This document shows positions 27,762 to 35,337 of a DNA stretch of 64,000 bases, piece after piece (position 1 is the stretch's first letter; each line of letters opens with the position of its first letter). The translations under genes were made by a program, and so were the position numbers. Below the pieces are notes generated by a model. That model saw nothing but the letters and a program-made list of their open reading frames with translations. It did not search any database and had not been told where the DNA came from. Origin of the DNA: SIG603 sp964369225 (lineage in GTDB: Bacteria > Bacillota > Clostridia > Oscillospirales > Acutalibacteraceae); the NCBI GenBank assembly GCA_964369225.1, contig CAYJER010000005.1:1-64000 (forward strand), read 5' to 3'.

Positions 27762-27846
27762 GAAATGTATATTTTAGTTTATGAAACTTGTAATTCTGTC
27801 AGTGAAATAAATGTTAGTTGATTTGTTTACGTTGAGTATATCAGTA

Positions 27847-27855
27847 TGGTATAAT
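27847..27855 (+). promoter_or_regulatory. Extended -10 promoter of the 57-aa ORF
   Basis: TGGTATAAT at 27847-27855 gives an extended -10, about 55 nt upstream of the ATG at 27910. A weak -35 (TTTACG) lies 18 nt further upstream. Confidence 0.5.
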
Positions 27856-27909
27856 CTTAATATAGTTTAAAAATAAAAATTTACATAAACCAATAACAAG
27901 AAAGAGGCG

Positions 27910-28083
27910 ATGATTATTAGCAAAACTAAAAAATCAAATAACACTATTCCAAAACACGAGCTAGAAAGTTTAGCTCGTGTTTTGCTTCCCTCAATAAGAG
28001 AATTTTTTAATAGCGAAGAAGGTAGGCGAGAATTTGAGGAGTGGAAAAAGCAGAAAGAACAAGTATCAGCCGATATAGGTTGA
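27910..28083 (+). CDS. Small 57-aa protein at the right end of the element
   Basis: ATG at 27910, preceded by AAAGAGGCG, opens a 57-codon frame. The protein is charged and helical, with the core L-A-R-V-L-L-P-S-I-R-E-F-F near residue 21 and E-F-E-E-W-K near 41. Small proteins of this pattern are common beside element regulators in Clostridia; the function is unknown. It is divergent from the XRE gene. An internal inverted repeat CACGAGCTA/TAGCTCGTG lies near 27954-27978, and a terminator overlaps the stop. Confidence 0.65.
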   Translation: MIISKTKKSNNTIPKHELESLARVLLPSIREFFNSEEGRREFEEWKKQKEQVSADIG

Positions 28084-28098
28084 TACTTGCTCTTTTTC
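28061..28098 (+). terminator. Terminator overlapping the 57-aa ORF stop
   Basis: AAGTATCA at 28061-28068 pairs with TGATACTT at 28081-28088, followed by GCTCTTTTTC. Confidence 0.65.
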
Positions 28099-28131
28099 TA
28101 TGTTGATGTATAAATCTTTAAATATAAAGCA

Positions 28132-28176
28132 AAAATCCGAACACTTCTCCAATTATAAAGAAGTGGTTCGGATTTT
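28132..28176. terminator. Bidirectional terminator next to the right attachment site
   Basis: AAAATCCGAACACTTCT pairs with AGAAGTGGTTCGGATTTT with one bulge. In an excised circle it would lie directly after the recombinase gene and could serve as its terminator. Confidence 0.65.
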
Positions 28177-28183
28177 GTGCGTT

Positions 28184-28259
<76 letters not shown>

Positions 28260-28324
28260 ATGTGTTTCTAATCTAAAACATATTATATCATATCACAAAT
28301 ACCATGTCAATACTTTTATCGCTA

Positions 28325-28353
28325 TTGACAAATTAATATTTTTATTGTATACT
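28325..28353 (+). promoter_or_regulatory. Promoter of glnA-ANTAR-purF
   Basis: TTGACA at 28325-28330, a 17-nt spacer and TATACT at 28348-28353. It is followed by a leader of about 105 nt that carries a terminator-like hairpin. Confidence 0.75.
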
Positions 28354-28371
28354 TGTCACATGAGAACAATG

Positions 28372-28434
28372 GCGTTCATCAAATAAAGGTAAGGAGGCTT
28401 CCGCTTTTTTGCTATATTTGGTGGACGCTTTTTT
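28372..28434 (+). promoter_or_regulatory. Leader attenuator upstream of glutamine synthetase
   Basis: GCGTTCATCAAATA at 28372-28385 pairs with TATTTGGTGGACGC at 28415-28428 (14 positions, two G-U), followed by six T. The enclosed region holds a second small hairpin (GGAGGCTTCC) and another T run at 28405-28410. This architecture matches a transcription attenuator. An ANTAR antiterminator gene lies two genes along the same transcript. Confidence 0.65.
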
Positions 28435-28465
28435 AACGTTTATTTTAGAAAGAAGGTTATACAGT

Positions 28466-29776
28466 ATGAAAAGTACTGCCAATCAGGTGCTGGAATTCAT
28501 AAGGGAAAACGATGTAAAATTTATTAGACTGGGTTTTTGTGATCTTTTAGGTGTACAAAAAAATATCTCTTTATTGTCAGATGAATTAGAGTCAGCTTTT
28601 GAGAATGGTGTTCCTTTTGATGCCTCATCAATTCTGGGCTTTAGAGATTCAAGACAGTCTGATTTATTGTTGTTTCCTGATCCATCAACACTTACTGTTT
28701 TGCCGTGGAGACCTGATCCCGGTAGAGTAGTTAGATTTTTCTGTGATATAAAAATGCCAAACGGTGAGTATTACAAACACAACAGCAGATATATATTAAA
28801 AAACACGCTAAAAAATTGTACCGACCTTGGTTATAACTGTAGGGTAGGATCTGACTGTGAGTTTTATCTTTTCAAAACCGATGATAATTCCGAACCTACC
28901 TATAACACACTAGATTACGGTAGCTACCTTGATATTTCACCTCTTGATAAGGGTGAAAATATTAGACGTGAAATTTGCCTAAACTTAGAAGAAATGGGAT
29001 TAATGCCTGAAACTTCTCACCATGAAAAAGGCCCTGGACAAAATCAAATTGACTTTAAGTCAAGCGATGCCCTAAGTTGTGCCGATAACTTTTTAACATT
29101 TAAATCGGTTGTCAAGGCTATTTCAGCTAGAAACGGTCTATACGCTTCTTTCATGCCAAAACCTCTTGAATATGAAAGTGGTAGCAGTCTTAGAATTAAT
29201 ATCACTCTAAGCCAAAAAGGGCATAATGTGTTCGGTAATCAGCACGATGAAATTGCAGAAAGCTTTATTGCTGGTGTCATGGAAAAAGCAGCCGAAATAT
29301 CTTTATTTCTATCTCCTATCATGAATTCATATGATAGATTAGGAAAACTAAATGCACCAAGATACGTCACATGGTCTCACCAAAACAGAGCGCAATTAAT
29401 TAGAGTTCCACTAGCTTCAAAAGACAAAATCAGAATGGAGCTACGATCAGCCGACCCAACTATTAACCCTTATCTAGCATTCTCTTTAATAATTGAGGCA
29501 GGTCTTTACGGAATTAAAAATAACTTGAAACTTGTAGAGGCAATCGACATAGACTTAAACACAGCCACTAAAGATATTCTAGAAACAATCGATATGCTAC
29601 CAAAAGATATATACGAAGCTGTAAAACTTGCGGAAAACTCTAGTTTTATCAAAGATGTTTTAGGCGAAAGTTTATTAAACAAGTATATTAGCATAAAAAA
29701 AGAGGAAATTGATAATTACGAAAAAGCAGAAAATAAGAAGAATTTCATAACTAAAAAATACTTTTATTATTATTAA
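28466..29776 (+). CDS. glnA: Glutamine synthetase, type I
   Basis: ATP-dependent synthesis of glutamine from glutamate and ammonia. A 436-aa GSI subunit with the beta-grasp N-terminus, D-C-E-F-Y-L-F (metal Glu) near residue 133, the catalytic region H-H-E-K-G-P-G-Q-N-Q near 188, and R-M-E-L-R-S-A-D-P near 325. I start it at ATG 28466 (M-K-S-T-A-N-Q), with GAAGG 8 nt upstream; an in-frame start at 28409 would lie within the leader hairpin. The ANTAR regulator follows at once. Confidence 0.94.
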   Translation: MKSTANQVLEFIRENDVKFIRLGFCDLLGVQKNISLLSDELESAFENGVPFDASSILGFRDSRQSDLLLFPDPSTLTVLPWRPDPGRVVRFFCDIKMPNGEYYKHNSRYILKNTLKNCTDLGYNCRVGSDCEFYLFKTDDNSEPTYNTLDYGSYLDISPLDKGENIRREICLNLEEMGLMPETSHHEKGPGQNQIDFKSSDALSCADNFLTFKSVVKAISARNGLYASFMPKPLEYESGSSLRINITLSQKGHNVFGNQHDEIAESFIAGVMEKAAEISLFLSPIMNSYDRLGKLNAPRYVTWSHQNRAQLIRVPLASKDKIRMELRSADPTINPYLAFSLIIEAGLYGIKNNLKLVEAIDIDLNTATKDILETIDMLPKDIYEAVKLAENSSFIKDVLGESLLNKYISIKKEEIDNYEKAENKKNFITKKYFYYY

Positions 29777-29793
29777 TACAGGAGGTGGTAACC

Positions 29794-30366
29794 ATAGAAT
29801 CTGCATTAATCGTTTCAGCTACCGAGAAAGCAACAACTTATATTTCAGATACTCTAAAAGAGTTCTATGTAAAAAGAATAGTATGTGTCGGAACTTGTGG
29901 CGAAGCTCGCAGACTGTTGCCACAGCAAGACTTTGACTTAGTAGTTATTAATTCTCCGTTAAAAGATGAAACAGGTGAAAAATTATCTGAATATATTGCT
30001 ACCCGAAACCAAAGCCAAGTTATCATATTAGTAAAGGCTGAGCTTTACGAGGCAGTTTCAGAAAAAGTAGAAAACCATGGTGTCATAGCAGTAGCTAAAC
30101 CAATTAATAAAAGTATGTTCTGGTTTTCTTTAAAGCTTGCAAAGGCAGCCCAAAAAAGGCTTTCAATGATGCAGGCAGAAAAACGCAAACTTGTACAAAG
30201 AATAGAAGATATTAAGATTGTAGACAGAGCTAAACATATGCTTATCTCTTATCTTAGTATGTCAGAGGAAGAAGCCCACAAATATATAGAACGTCAGGCG
30301 ATGGACACAAGGGCTACAAAAAGATCAATAGCTGAGGAGATATTAAAAATATATGAAATCCATTGA
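29794..30366 (+). CDS. ANTAR-domain RNA-binding antiterminator (NitR-like)
   Basis: A 191-aa protein with an N-terminal receiver-like domain and a C-terminal ANTAR three-helix domain (R-A-K-H-M-L-I-S-Y-L-S-M-S-E-E-E-A-H near residue 150, then I-A-E-E-I-L). ANTAR proteins bind paired hairpins in leader RNA and prevent termination; the clostridial glnA-nitR arrangement is established knowledge. The receiver lacks an obvious phospho-Asp motif of standard type. A strong AGGAGGTGG site ends at about 29788; the best-spaced codon is ATA at 29794 (M-E-S-A-L-I-V-S). The only conventional start, GTG at 29785, overlaps that site. The 3' end overlaps purF by 14 nt. Confidence 0.85.
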   Translation: MESALIVSATEKATTYISDTLKEFYVKRIVCVGTCGEARRLLPQQDFDLVVINSPLKDETGEKLSEYIATRNQSQVIILVKAELYEAVSEKVENHGVIAVAKPINKSMFWFSLKLAKAAQKRLSMMQAEKRKLVQRIEDIKIVDRAKHMLISYLSMSEEEAHKYIERQAMDTRATKRSIAEEILKIYEIH

Positions 30367-31762
30367 TAAATTGCATGAAGAATGTGCCGTTTTTGGTGTA
30401 AGCGTTAATAATCACGAAGCTGCAGGCATAACCTACAATGGTTTGCTTGCATTACAACACAGAGGACAAGAAAGTAGTGGAATAGCAGTTAGCTGTGACA
30501 ATAATATTTTATATCACAAGAATACAGGATTAGTACAAGAAGCGTTCAACAACAAAGTTTTATCTAAATTGCCTAAAAGTGGCGTAGCCGTAGGACATAA
30601 CAGATACTCCACAACAGGCTCAAACGTTGCCGAAAATGCAGGACCTTTTATAACCGAATTTTTAACAGGAAGAATAGCAACTGCACATAACGGAAACGTA
30701 ACCAACGCAAAAAAAATTAAAGATAGACTGCAAACTTTAGGTTTAAAATTCATGGCAACAAGCGACAGCGAGGTTGTTTCGTCTTTGATAGCCTATCACG
30801 CCGTAAGAGAAGAAGACATAGTAAAAGGAATAATTAAGGCATCTAAAGAACTAACAGGCGCTTTTTCACTTGTTATTTTATCTGGTGAAAAATTAATTGC
30901 CGTTAGAGACCCAAACGGTTTTAGACCACTCTGCATTGGAGAAAACGAAGACGGAATGGTAGTTTCCTCTGAAAGCTGTGCGCTTGATAGCTGTGGTTTT
31001 AAATTTATTAGAGATGTTAGCCCTGGCGAAGTAATAGTAATAGAAAAAGGTAAAATTACTTATTCAGAAACAGTTCTTGATAACAAGATTGATTGTTGTG
31101 GAATTTGTATTTTCGAGTATGTATACTTTGCAAGACCAGACAGTATCATTGATGGTCTTAGCGTATATAAGGCTCGTTATAACATGGGTGCAAGACTAGC
31201 CCACGAATACCCAGTTGAAGCGGATGTTGTCTGCGGAGTTCCAGACAGCGGACTAGAAGCTGCCATAGGCTACAGTGCTACTAGCAAAATCCCACTGGTT
31301 TCAGGCTTTGTTAAAAACCGTTATATTGGCAGGAGCTTTATCTACCCTACTCAATCACAACGTGAAAGTGCTGTTAAGCTAAAACTTAATCCACTTTCTG
31401 TAAATGTTAAAGATAAGAGAGTAGTCTTAGTTGATGACTCTATTGTTAGAGGAACTACCATAGCAAAAATTGTGAACAACCTTAAAAATGCAGGGGCTAA
31501 AGAAGTTCACTTAAGAATTTCTTCACCACCATTTAAATATACATGTCACTATGGAACAGACGTTGACAGCGAAGAAAATTTAATAGCTAACCAAATGAGC
31601 ATAGACAGCATATGCAAATCAATTGGAGCAGATAGCCTAGGCTATATCAGTGTAAACGGAATTAAAATAGCATGTAATGATAGTTCTCTACCTTTCTGCA
31701 CAAACTGTTTCTCTGGAGAAATGAGAGAAATAGATACCGCTAAAAAATCTGATTTAGAATAA
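30353..31762 (+). CDS. purF: Amidophosphoribosyltransferase
   Basis: The first committed step of purine synthesis: PRPP plus glutamine to phosphoribosylamine. The 469-aa protein has a short propeptide before the catalytic cysteine in E-E-C-A-V-F-G-V (Cys11), the Ntn-type glutaminase domain with H-R-G-Q-E-S-S-G, cluster-type cysteines further on, and the PRPP loop V-L-V-D-D-S-I-V-R-G-T-T near residue 360. It overlaps the ANTAR gene, so glutamine supply and use are co-transcribed. Confidence 0.96.
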   Translation: MKSIDKLHEECAVFGVSVNNHEAAGITYNGLLALQHRGQESSGIAVSCDNNILYHKNTGLVQEAFNNKVLSKLPKSGVAVGHNRYSTTGSNVAENAGPFITEFLTGRIATAHNGNVTNAKKIKDRLQTLGLKFMATSDSEVVSSLIAYHAVREEDIVKGIIKASKELTGAFSLVILSGEKLIAVRDPNGFRPLCIGENEDGMVVSSESCALDSCGFKFIRDVSPGEVIVIEKGKITYSETVLDNKIDCCGICIFEYVYFARPDSIIDGLSVYKARYNMGARLAHEYPVEADVVCGVPDSGLEAAIGYSATSKIPLVSGFVKNRYIGRSFIYPTQSQRESAVKLKLNPLSVNVKDKRVVLVDDSIVRGTTIAKIVNNLKNAGAKEVHLRISSPPFKYTCHYGTDVDSEENLIANQMSIDSICKSIGADSLGYISVNGIKIACNDSSLPFCTNCFSGEMREIDTAKKSDLE

Positions 31763-31770
31763 AAAATGAC

Positions 31771-31803
31771 AAAATCGAAACCGCCAAAAACGGTTTCGAT
31801 TTT
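31771..31803. terminator. Terminator after purF
   Basis: A 13-bp perfect stem, AAAATCGAAACCG/CGGTTTCGATTTT, lies 9 nt after the purF stop. It can also serve the convergent zinc-ribbon gene. Confidence 0.85.
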
Positions 31804-31833
31804 ATCTTTCCTCTTAATCTGTTAAACGATTAA

Positions 31834-32106
31834 TTATTGTCTTGATTTTGCAAAACAATCGCTGCAATAAACAGGGCGATCTTCACGTGGTTTAAATGGA
31901 ACTACTGCCTCATTACCACACTCTGCACAAGTAGCTGTGAAACGCTCACGCTCAGGTTTTGCTGTAGCTTTACGGTTTGTACGGCAAGATTTGCATCTTT
32001 GTGGCTCATTTACGAAGCCTTTTTCTTGATAAAATTCTTGCTCTCCAGCAGTGAATGTAAATTCTCCGCCACAGTCTTTGCATGTTAAATTCTTGTCCTC
32101 GAACAT
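31834..32106 (-). CDS. Small zinc-ribbon protein
   Basis: A 90-aa protein with four C-x-x-C knuckles: C-K-D-C near residue 9, C-K-S-C near 40, C-A-E-C near 62 and C-S-D-C near 82. Proteins with this zinc-binding layout are common in Clostridia and their role is unknown, probably nucleic-acid or protein binding. I start it at ATG 32106 (M-F-E-D-K-N-L), which has GTGAGG 8 nt upstream, not at 32163. A strong promoter 230 nt upstream gives it an unusually long leader. Confidence 0.85.
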   Translation of the reverse strand: MFEDKNLTCKDCGGEFTFTAGEQEFYQEKGFVNEPQRCKSCRTNRKATAKPERERFTATCAECGNEAVVPFKPREDRPVYCSDCFAKSRQ

Positions 32107-32301
32107 TTGTTGTACCTCACTTTGAGTAATATTATATTTTTTAAGGCTTTGCCTTAAAACCATTGTAATTTAAGCCATTAAAGCTTAGAAAAATTCTCTA
32201 ACCGCTTTAAATTCCACTAATACATTTTGGTAACAACAAATATATCCGCATTGATTAAAAACAGTTTCTAATTCTCCTCAAATTTCAGGAATACCGAAAT
32301 A

Positions 32302-32326
32302 TTACAATAAATTAATTTTATTGTAA
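32302..32326. promoter_or_regulatory. Perfect inverted repeat in the zinc-ribbon gene leader
   Basis: TTACAATAAA-TTAAT-TTTATTGTAA at 32302-32326 lies 11 nt downstream of the -10 of the zinc-ribbon gene, close to its expected RNA 5' end. It could be an operator or an RNA hairpin. The rest of 32107-32520 holds no gene. Confidence 0.5.
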
Positions 32327-32336
32327 CTACTAATTT

Positions 32337-32365
32337 AGTATACACTATAAACACAACATAGTCAA
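32337..32365 (-). promoter_or_regulatory. Promoter of the zinc-ribbon gene
   Basis: On the minus strand, TTGACT at 32365-32360, a 17-nt spacer and TATACT at 32342-32337. Confidence 0.65.
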
Positions 32366-32520
32366 GCTTTTTGACAAAATTTTATTATTCTACAACAAAA
32401 AAATTGTATTATTTGAAGTTGAATTAAAATACTTTATATAAACCAATCAAAATTTGCATAAATTAGTGTAAACTAGTTCATTTTTCAACTTTATTTTAGT
32501 TAGCAAAGAAGAAAAAACTC

Positions 32521-32549
32521 TTGAATTATTCCTAATTTACTGGTACAAT
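32521..32549 (+). promoter_or_regulatory. Promoter of the lipoprotein gene
   Basis: TTGAAT at 32521-32526, a 17-nt spacer and TACAAT at 32544-32549, 45 nt upstream of the ATG. Confidence 0.65.
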
Positions 32550-32594
32550 ATACATATAACATATCATATTAATCAAAAATATTGGAGGGATATT

Positions 32595-33563
32595 ATGAAA
32601 AAGTTTTTAAGTATTGTATTGGCTTTATCCATGTTTATGTTAGTTGCATGCTCTAACAACACAGGGGAAGAATCATCACAGCAAAGCGAGCAAAATATTA
32701 GTTCTACACAAGAAGCGGTCTCAAGTCAAAACGAACAAATTAGCTCTACACAAGTGAACGACGAAGAAATTACCTCTCGAGACATTACAGGCTACTGGGT
32801 TCATACTTCAGGCGAGATGTATTATCACCTTGACTCTAACGGAATTTTCGAGTACAAAAGTGCTCAATTTGGTCAAACTGGCTCTTTTGATTTAAACAAT
32901 TATGAAATTACAATTTATAATGGTCCTGAAAGTTCAGTAACAGGTTTTTTTGATGAATACTTAGCAAATTTAGTATTAAACACAATAGCTGGCGAATTTT
33001 ACCGTGCAGCACCTGAGGAAGTTCCACAGTATAATCACGAACCAGATATTTCAGATTTTAATGTATTTGGTTCTTGGACCCTTTTTGGAAACGAGACATT
33101 TTTAACATTTTATGATGATGGTACATATCTAATAGAGGATTCTGTCGCTATAATTGACAATGGGCATTATACAATAACACCTAACGATCAACTAACAGGT
33201 GCTGAAATAGAGTTTTTAAGTGAACACGGAAGTGTTTATGGTGGATATTATAGTATAGTGACTAACGAAATTGAAGTTGACGATTATGGCACAAGTTTTG
33301 TTAAAGGAGAGGTTCCTTACGATGAAGACAATCTACTTATAGGTGCATGGCTACGTACTGGCACAGATGATACAATAGAATTTTTCAGTGACTATACATT
33401 TACATTCTATATAGACGGATATCAAAACACAGGAACTTACAAAAGATTTGGGGACGAATTTGAGTTTACTCTTTATGATCACCCAGTCTTTGGCACATAC
33501 TATCATATAGACAATACAATTCATATTGAAGATTATGGTTGGTTTAGCGAATACGGACACTAA
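32595..33563 (+). CDS. Secreted lipoprotein with three lipocalin-like repeats
   Basis: A 322-aa protein. The signal peptide ends in the lipobox L-V-A-C (Cys20), so it should be lipid-anchored on the outer face of the membrane. A Ser/Gln-rich spacer (residues 22-55) is followed by three related units of roughly 85 residues. Each has a G-x-W strand, a D-G-T-Y/F-like turn (L-D-S-N-G-I-F, Y-D-D-G-T-Y, F-S-D-Y-T-F) and a G-x-Y strand. The pattern suggests small beta-barrel repeats. No enzymatic motif was found and the function is unknown. GGAGG precedes the start by 6 nt. Confidence 0.8.
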   Translation: MKKFLSIVLALSMFMLVACSNNTGEESSQQSEQNISSTQEAVSSQNEQISSTQVNDEEITSRDITGYWVHTSGEMYYHLDSNGIFEYKSAQFGQTGSFDLNNYEITIYNGPESSVTGFFDEYLANLVLNTIAGEFYRAAPEEVPQYNHEPDISDFNVFGSWTLFGNETFLTFYDDGTYLIEDSVAIIDNGHYTITPNDQLTGAEIEFLSEHGSVYGGYYSIVTNEIEVDDYGTSFVKGEVPYDEDNLLIGAWLRTGTDDTIEFFSDYTFTFYIDGYQNTGTYKRFGDEFEFTLYDHPVFGTYYHIDNTIHIEDYGWFSEYGH

Positions 33564-33578
33564 TAACGCAAAAAATTT

Positions 33579-33608
33579 GGGGACAGAATATTCTGTCCCC
33601 ATTTTTTT
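33579..33608. terminator. Convergent terminator between lipoprotein and lysozyme genes
   Basis: A perfect 11-bp-arm palindrome at 33579-33600 (GGGGACAGAAT and its complement) is flanked by an A run on the left and a T run on the right. It ends both the plus-strand lipoprotein transcript and the minus-strand phage transcript. Its GGGGACAG arm resembles the REP-like hairpins elsewhere in the window. Confidence 0.85.
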
Positions 33609-34515
33609 AATCTATATTCTTACAATAATCAAGGCAGATATACCCACTAGGAGTTCTGCCCCAGCTCCCACGAACCTCACTAACATCACAAACCATTCCT
33701 TTTACATAACCGTTTGCTTTATATTTTGCTAAATTCATAATTTGTGATTGTGCGTTTTGGCTTAAATTTTCAAACCTTTTCCAACCTGAATTAACAGTAG
33801 GCTCTTCTCTAACTGTTAAAACATTCGCTGTAACTATGTATCTTCCTGTGCTATATACTGTTTCTTCTGTTTCATTTGTTGGAGGAATTGAAGTTTCTAA
33901 ACTAAGATTAACTAATAGTTCTGCATTTAATAGATAATTTGTATCACCTGTATATCCAGGTACAGTTCCTCTGTCGCTATTTTGCCAAAGGTCATAATCC
34001 TGTGCATCATCTACACTATCATAATAATATGCCAGCCACTGAAAATACTTAAGTCTGTCTCGAACGCCCTCACCTTTAATAAGGTTAAGCCTTGATCTAT
34101 AGTCAGTGTTATAATAAATTCCAGCTTTATAGCCAGCCTTTCTAATCTTGTCCATAAAAGCCATTGCCATCGCTTCAAATAGTTTTTTATCTACAGATAC
34201 ACCATTTTGCAAGGCGTATCTGTTGCTGTCATATTCCCAATCAAAAAAAATCGGAAGTGTAGGATTAACATTATATTTTTTAAGCACAGATAAAACAAAG
34301 TCTGCCTCTAGTTCTGCCCCACCTACAGAATAGGCATATGAGAAATGATATAACCCAAATGGAAATTTGCAGTTTTTAAGGTTATGAGACAGGCAACCGT
34401 CTTCATAACCTTTTCCAAAACCTATTCTAAAAATAGCGAAATCGCATTCAATTTTTTCCCAATTTACTTTTCCGTTGTGTTCAGATAAATCTATTCCTTT
34501 TTTATACATCCTCAA
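33607..34515 (-). CDS. Phage endolysin, GH25 lysozyme with SH3-like tail
   Basis: A 302-aa muramidase that would cut peptidoglycan at lysis. The GH25 barrel shows the N-terminal Asp in K-G-I-D-L-S-E-H-N (D9) and the catalytic D-x-E in F-F-D-W-E-Y-D near residue 92. A Thr/Glu-rich linker near 215 leads to a C-terminal SH3b-like wall-binding domain ending C-L-D-Y-C. It is the last gene of the phage operon and overlaps the holin gene by 14 nt. Confidence 0.94.
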   Translation of the reverse strand: MRMYKKGIDLSEHNGKVNWEKIECDFAIFRIGFGKGYEDGCLSHNLKNCKFPFGLYHFSYAYSVGGAELEADFVLSVLKKYNVNPTLPIFFDWEYDSNRYALQNGVSVDKKLFEAMAMAFMDKIRKAGYKAGIYYNTDYRSRLNLIKGEGVRDRLKYFQWLAYYYDSVDDAQDYDLWQNSDRGTVPGYTGDTNYLLNAELLVNLSLETSIPPTNETEETVYSTGRYIVTANVLTVREEPTVNSGWKRFENLSQNAQSQIMNLAKYKANGYVKGMVCDVSEVRGSWGRTPSGYICLDYCKNID

Positions 34516-34774
34516 TTTCCTTTCTTGGTGTTTTATATTCCATAGCCTGTTCAGTATCCCCTAGTCCATTTGTAGTAGGATCGTTTATAACTCCCATTAT
34601 TATCAATACTGAAAACGCTGCATTTACAAAGGTGAGTATTTTAGCCTGTAAATCACCTAGATTCAATTGCACATCAAATATTGCTAATCCTACCTGCACC
34701 AGAACTAAAAGTGCTGGTATGAACGAAATCCAGAAATTCTTATTTTTAAATCTAACTAACCAATTTACCTTCAT
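34502..34774 (-). CDS. Phage holin, phi LC3 family
   Basis: A 90-aa membrane protein with two hydrophobic helices (about residues 11-30 and 42-58) and a charged C-terminus. The motifs I-N-D-P-T-T-x-G-L-x-D are typical of the phi LC3 holin family. I start it at ATG 34774, which has AGGTG 6 nt upstream. It pairs with the adjacent lysozyme. Confidence 0.9.
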   Translation of the reverse strand: MKVNWLVRFKNKNFWISFIPALLVLVQVGLAIFDVQLNLGDLQAKILTFVNAAFSVLIIMGVINDPTTNGLGDTEQAMEYKTPRKEIEDV

Positions 34775-34800
34775 CAAAATCACCTAGATACCTTTCTTTT

Positions 34801-35061
34801 CTATATATTATGTATATTCTTCTTATTGTGTTCCTCAATTCTTATAAGTCGTGCCTCATGGTCTTTAATTTCATTCCGCAAAGCCTTTATATCATACTTA
34901 ATCTCATTAAGTCCATTAGAAATCCCCTCTAGTTTAACTATAATCATTGTAATTTCTTGAGTTTCACCCTTTGTGTCTTTTTTAGAACCACGCCAAATTC
35001 CTACAAAAGAAAAACACATCGATGCAATTATAGCCGTGACAGGGACTATTATCTCCCACAT
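34801..35061 (-). CDS. Phage membrane protein with coiled coil (XhlA-like)
   Basis: An 86-aa protein with an N-terminal transmembrane helix (V-P-V-T-A-I-I-A-S-M-C-F-S-F region, about residues 5-22) followed by a charged coiled coil. The position just upstream of the holin matches accessory lysis proteins such as XhlA. Sequence identity to XhlA cannot be shown here. Confidence 0.65.
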   Translation of the reverse strand: MWEIIVPVTAIIASMCFSFVGIWRGSKKDTKGETQEITMIIVKLEGISNGLNEIKYDIKALRNEIKDHEARLIRIEEHNKKNIHNI

Positions 35062-35070
35062 ATAAACACC

Positions 35071-35337
35071 TCAAATCATATCGACAACAAAATAAAGCTG
35101 ACCTCCATCCTGCCGAACAATCGCAAACTTGTCGCCTACTTTAACGGACTGTGTCTCAAAAAGGTTTGTCACCGTCTTAGACATCACACAAAAATCACTA
35201 CCTATCATTAAGTTTGTTCCAAGGTTAAAGCTAATCGGATAAAGGCTAACTAATTCAGCAAAAATTAGTTTAGTTAAACTTTCTGCCTTTACGGCTTCTA
35301 AAGCCATTCTCTTAATTATAGATGCTATATCACCCAT
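35071..35337 (-). CDS. DUF2577 (XkdR-like) baseplate-associated protein
   Basis: An 88-aa protein. The N-terminal M-A-L-E-A-V-K-A helix and the C-terminal G-D-K-F-A-I-V-R-Q-D-G-G-Q motif fit the DUF2577/XkdR family, although the usual middle section rich in His and Asn is missing. In PBSX-like modules this gene normally lies between xkdQ and xkdS; here it sits after the fibre genes. It overlaps the preceding gene's stop by 1 nt. Confidence 0.7.
   Translation of the reverse strand: MGDIASIIKRMALEAVKAESLTKLIFAELVSLYPISFNLGTNLMIGSDFCVMSKTVTNLFETQSVKVGDKFAIVRQDGGQLYFVVDMI

Noticed and set aside
28466..28466. A purine or cyclic-di-GMP riboswitch before glnA, purF or the GGDEF genes
   Set aside because: I looked for the characteristic conserved cores in the leaders and saw none; only the terminator-type leader before glnA is supported.
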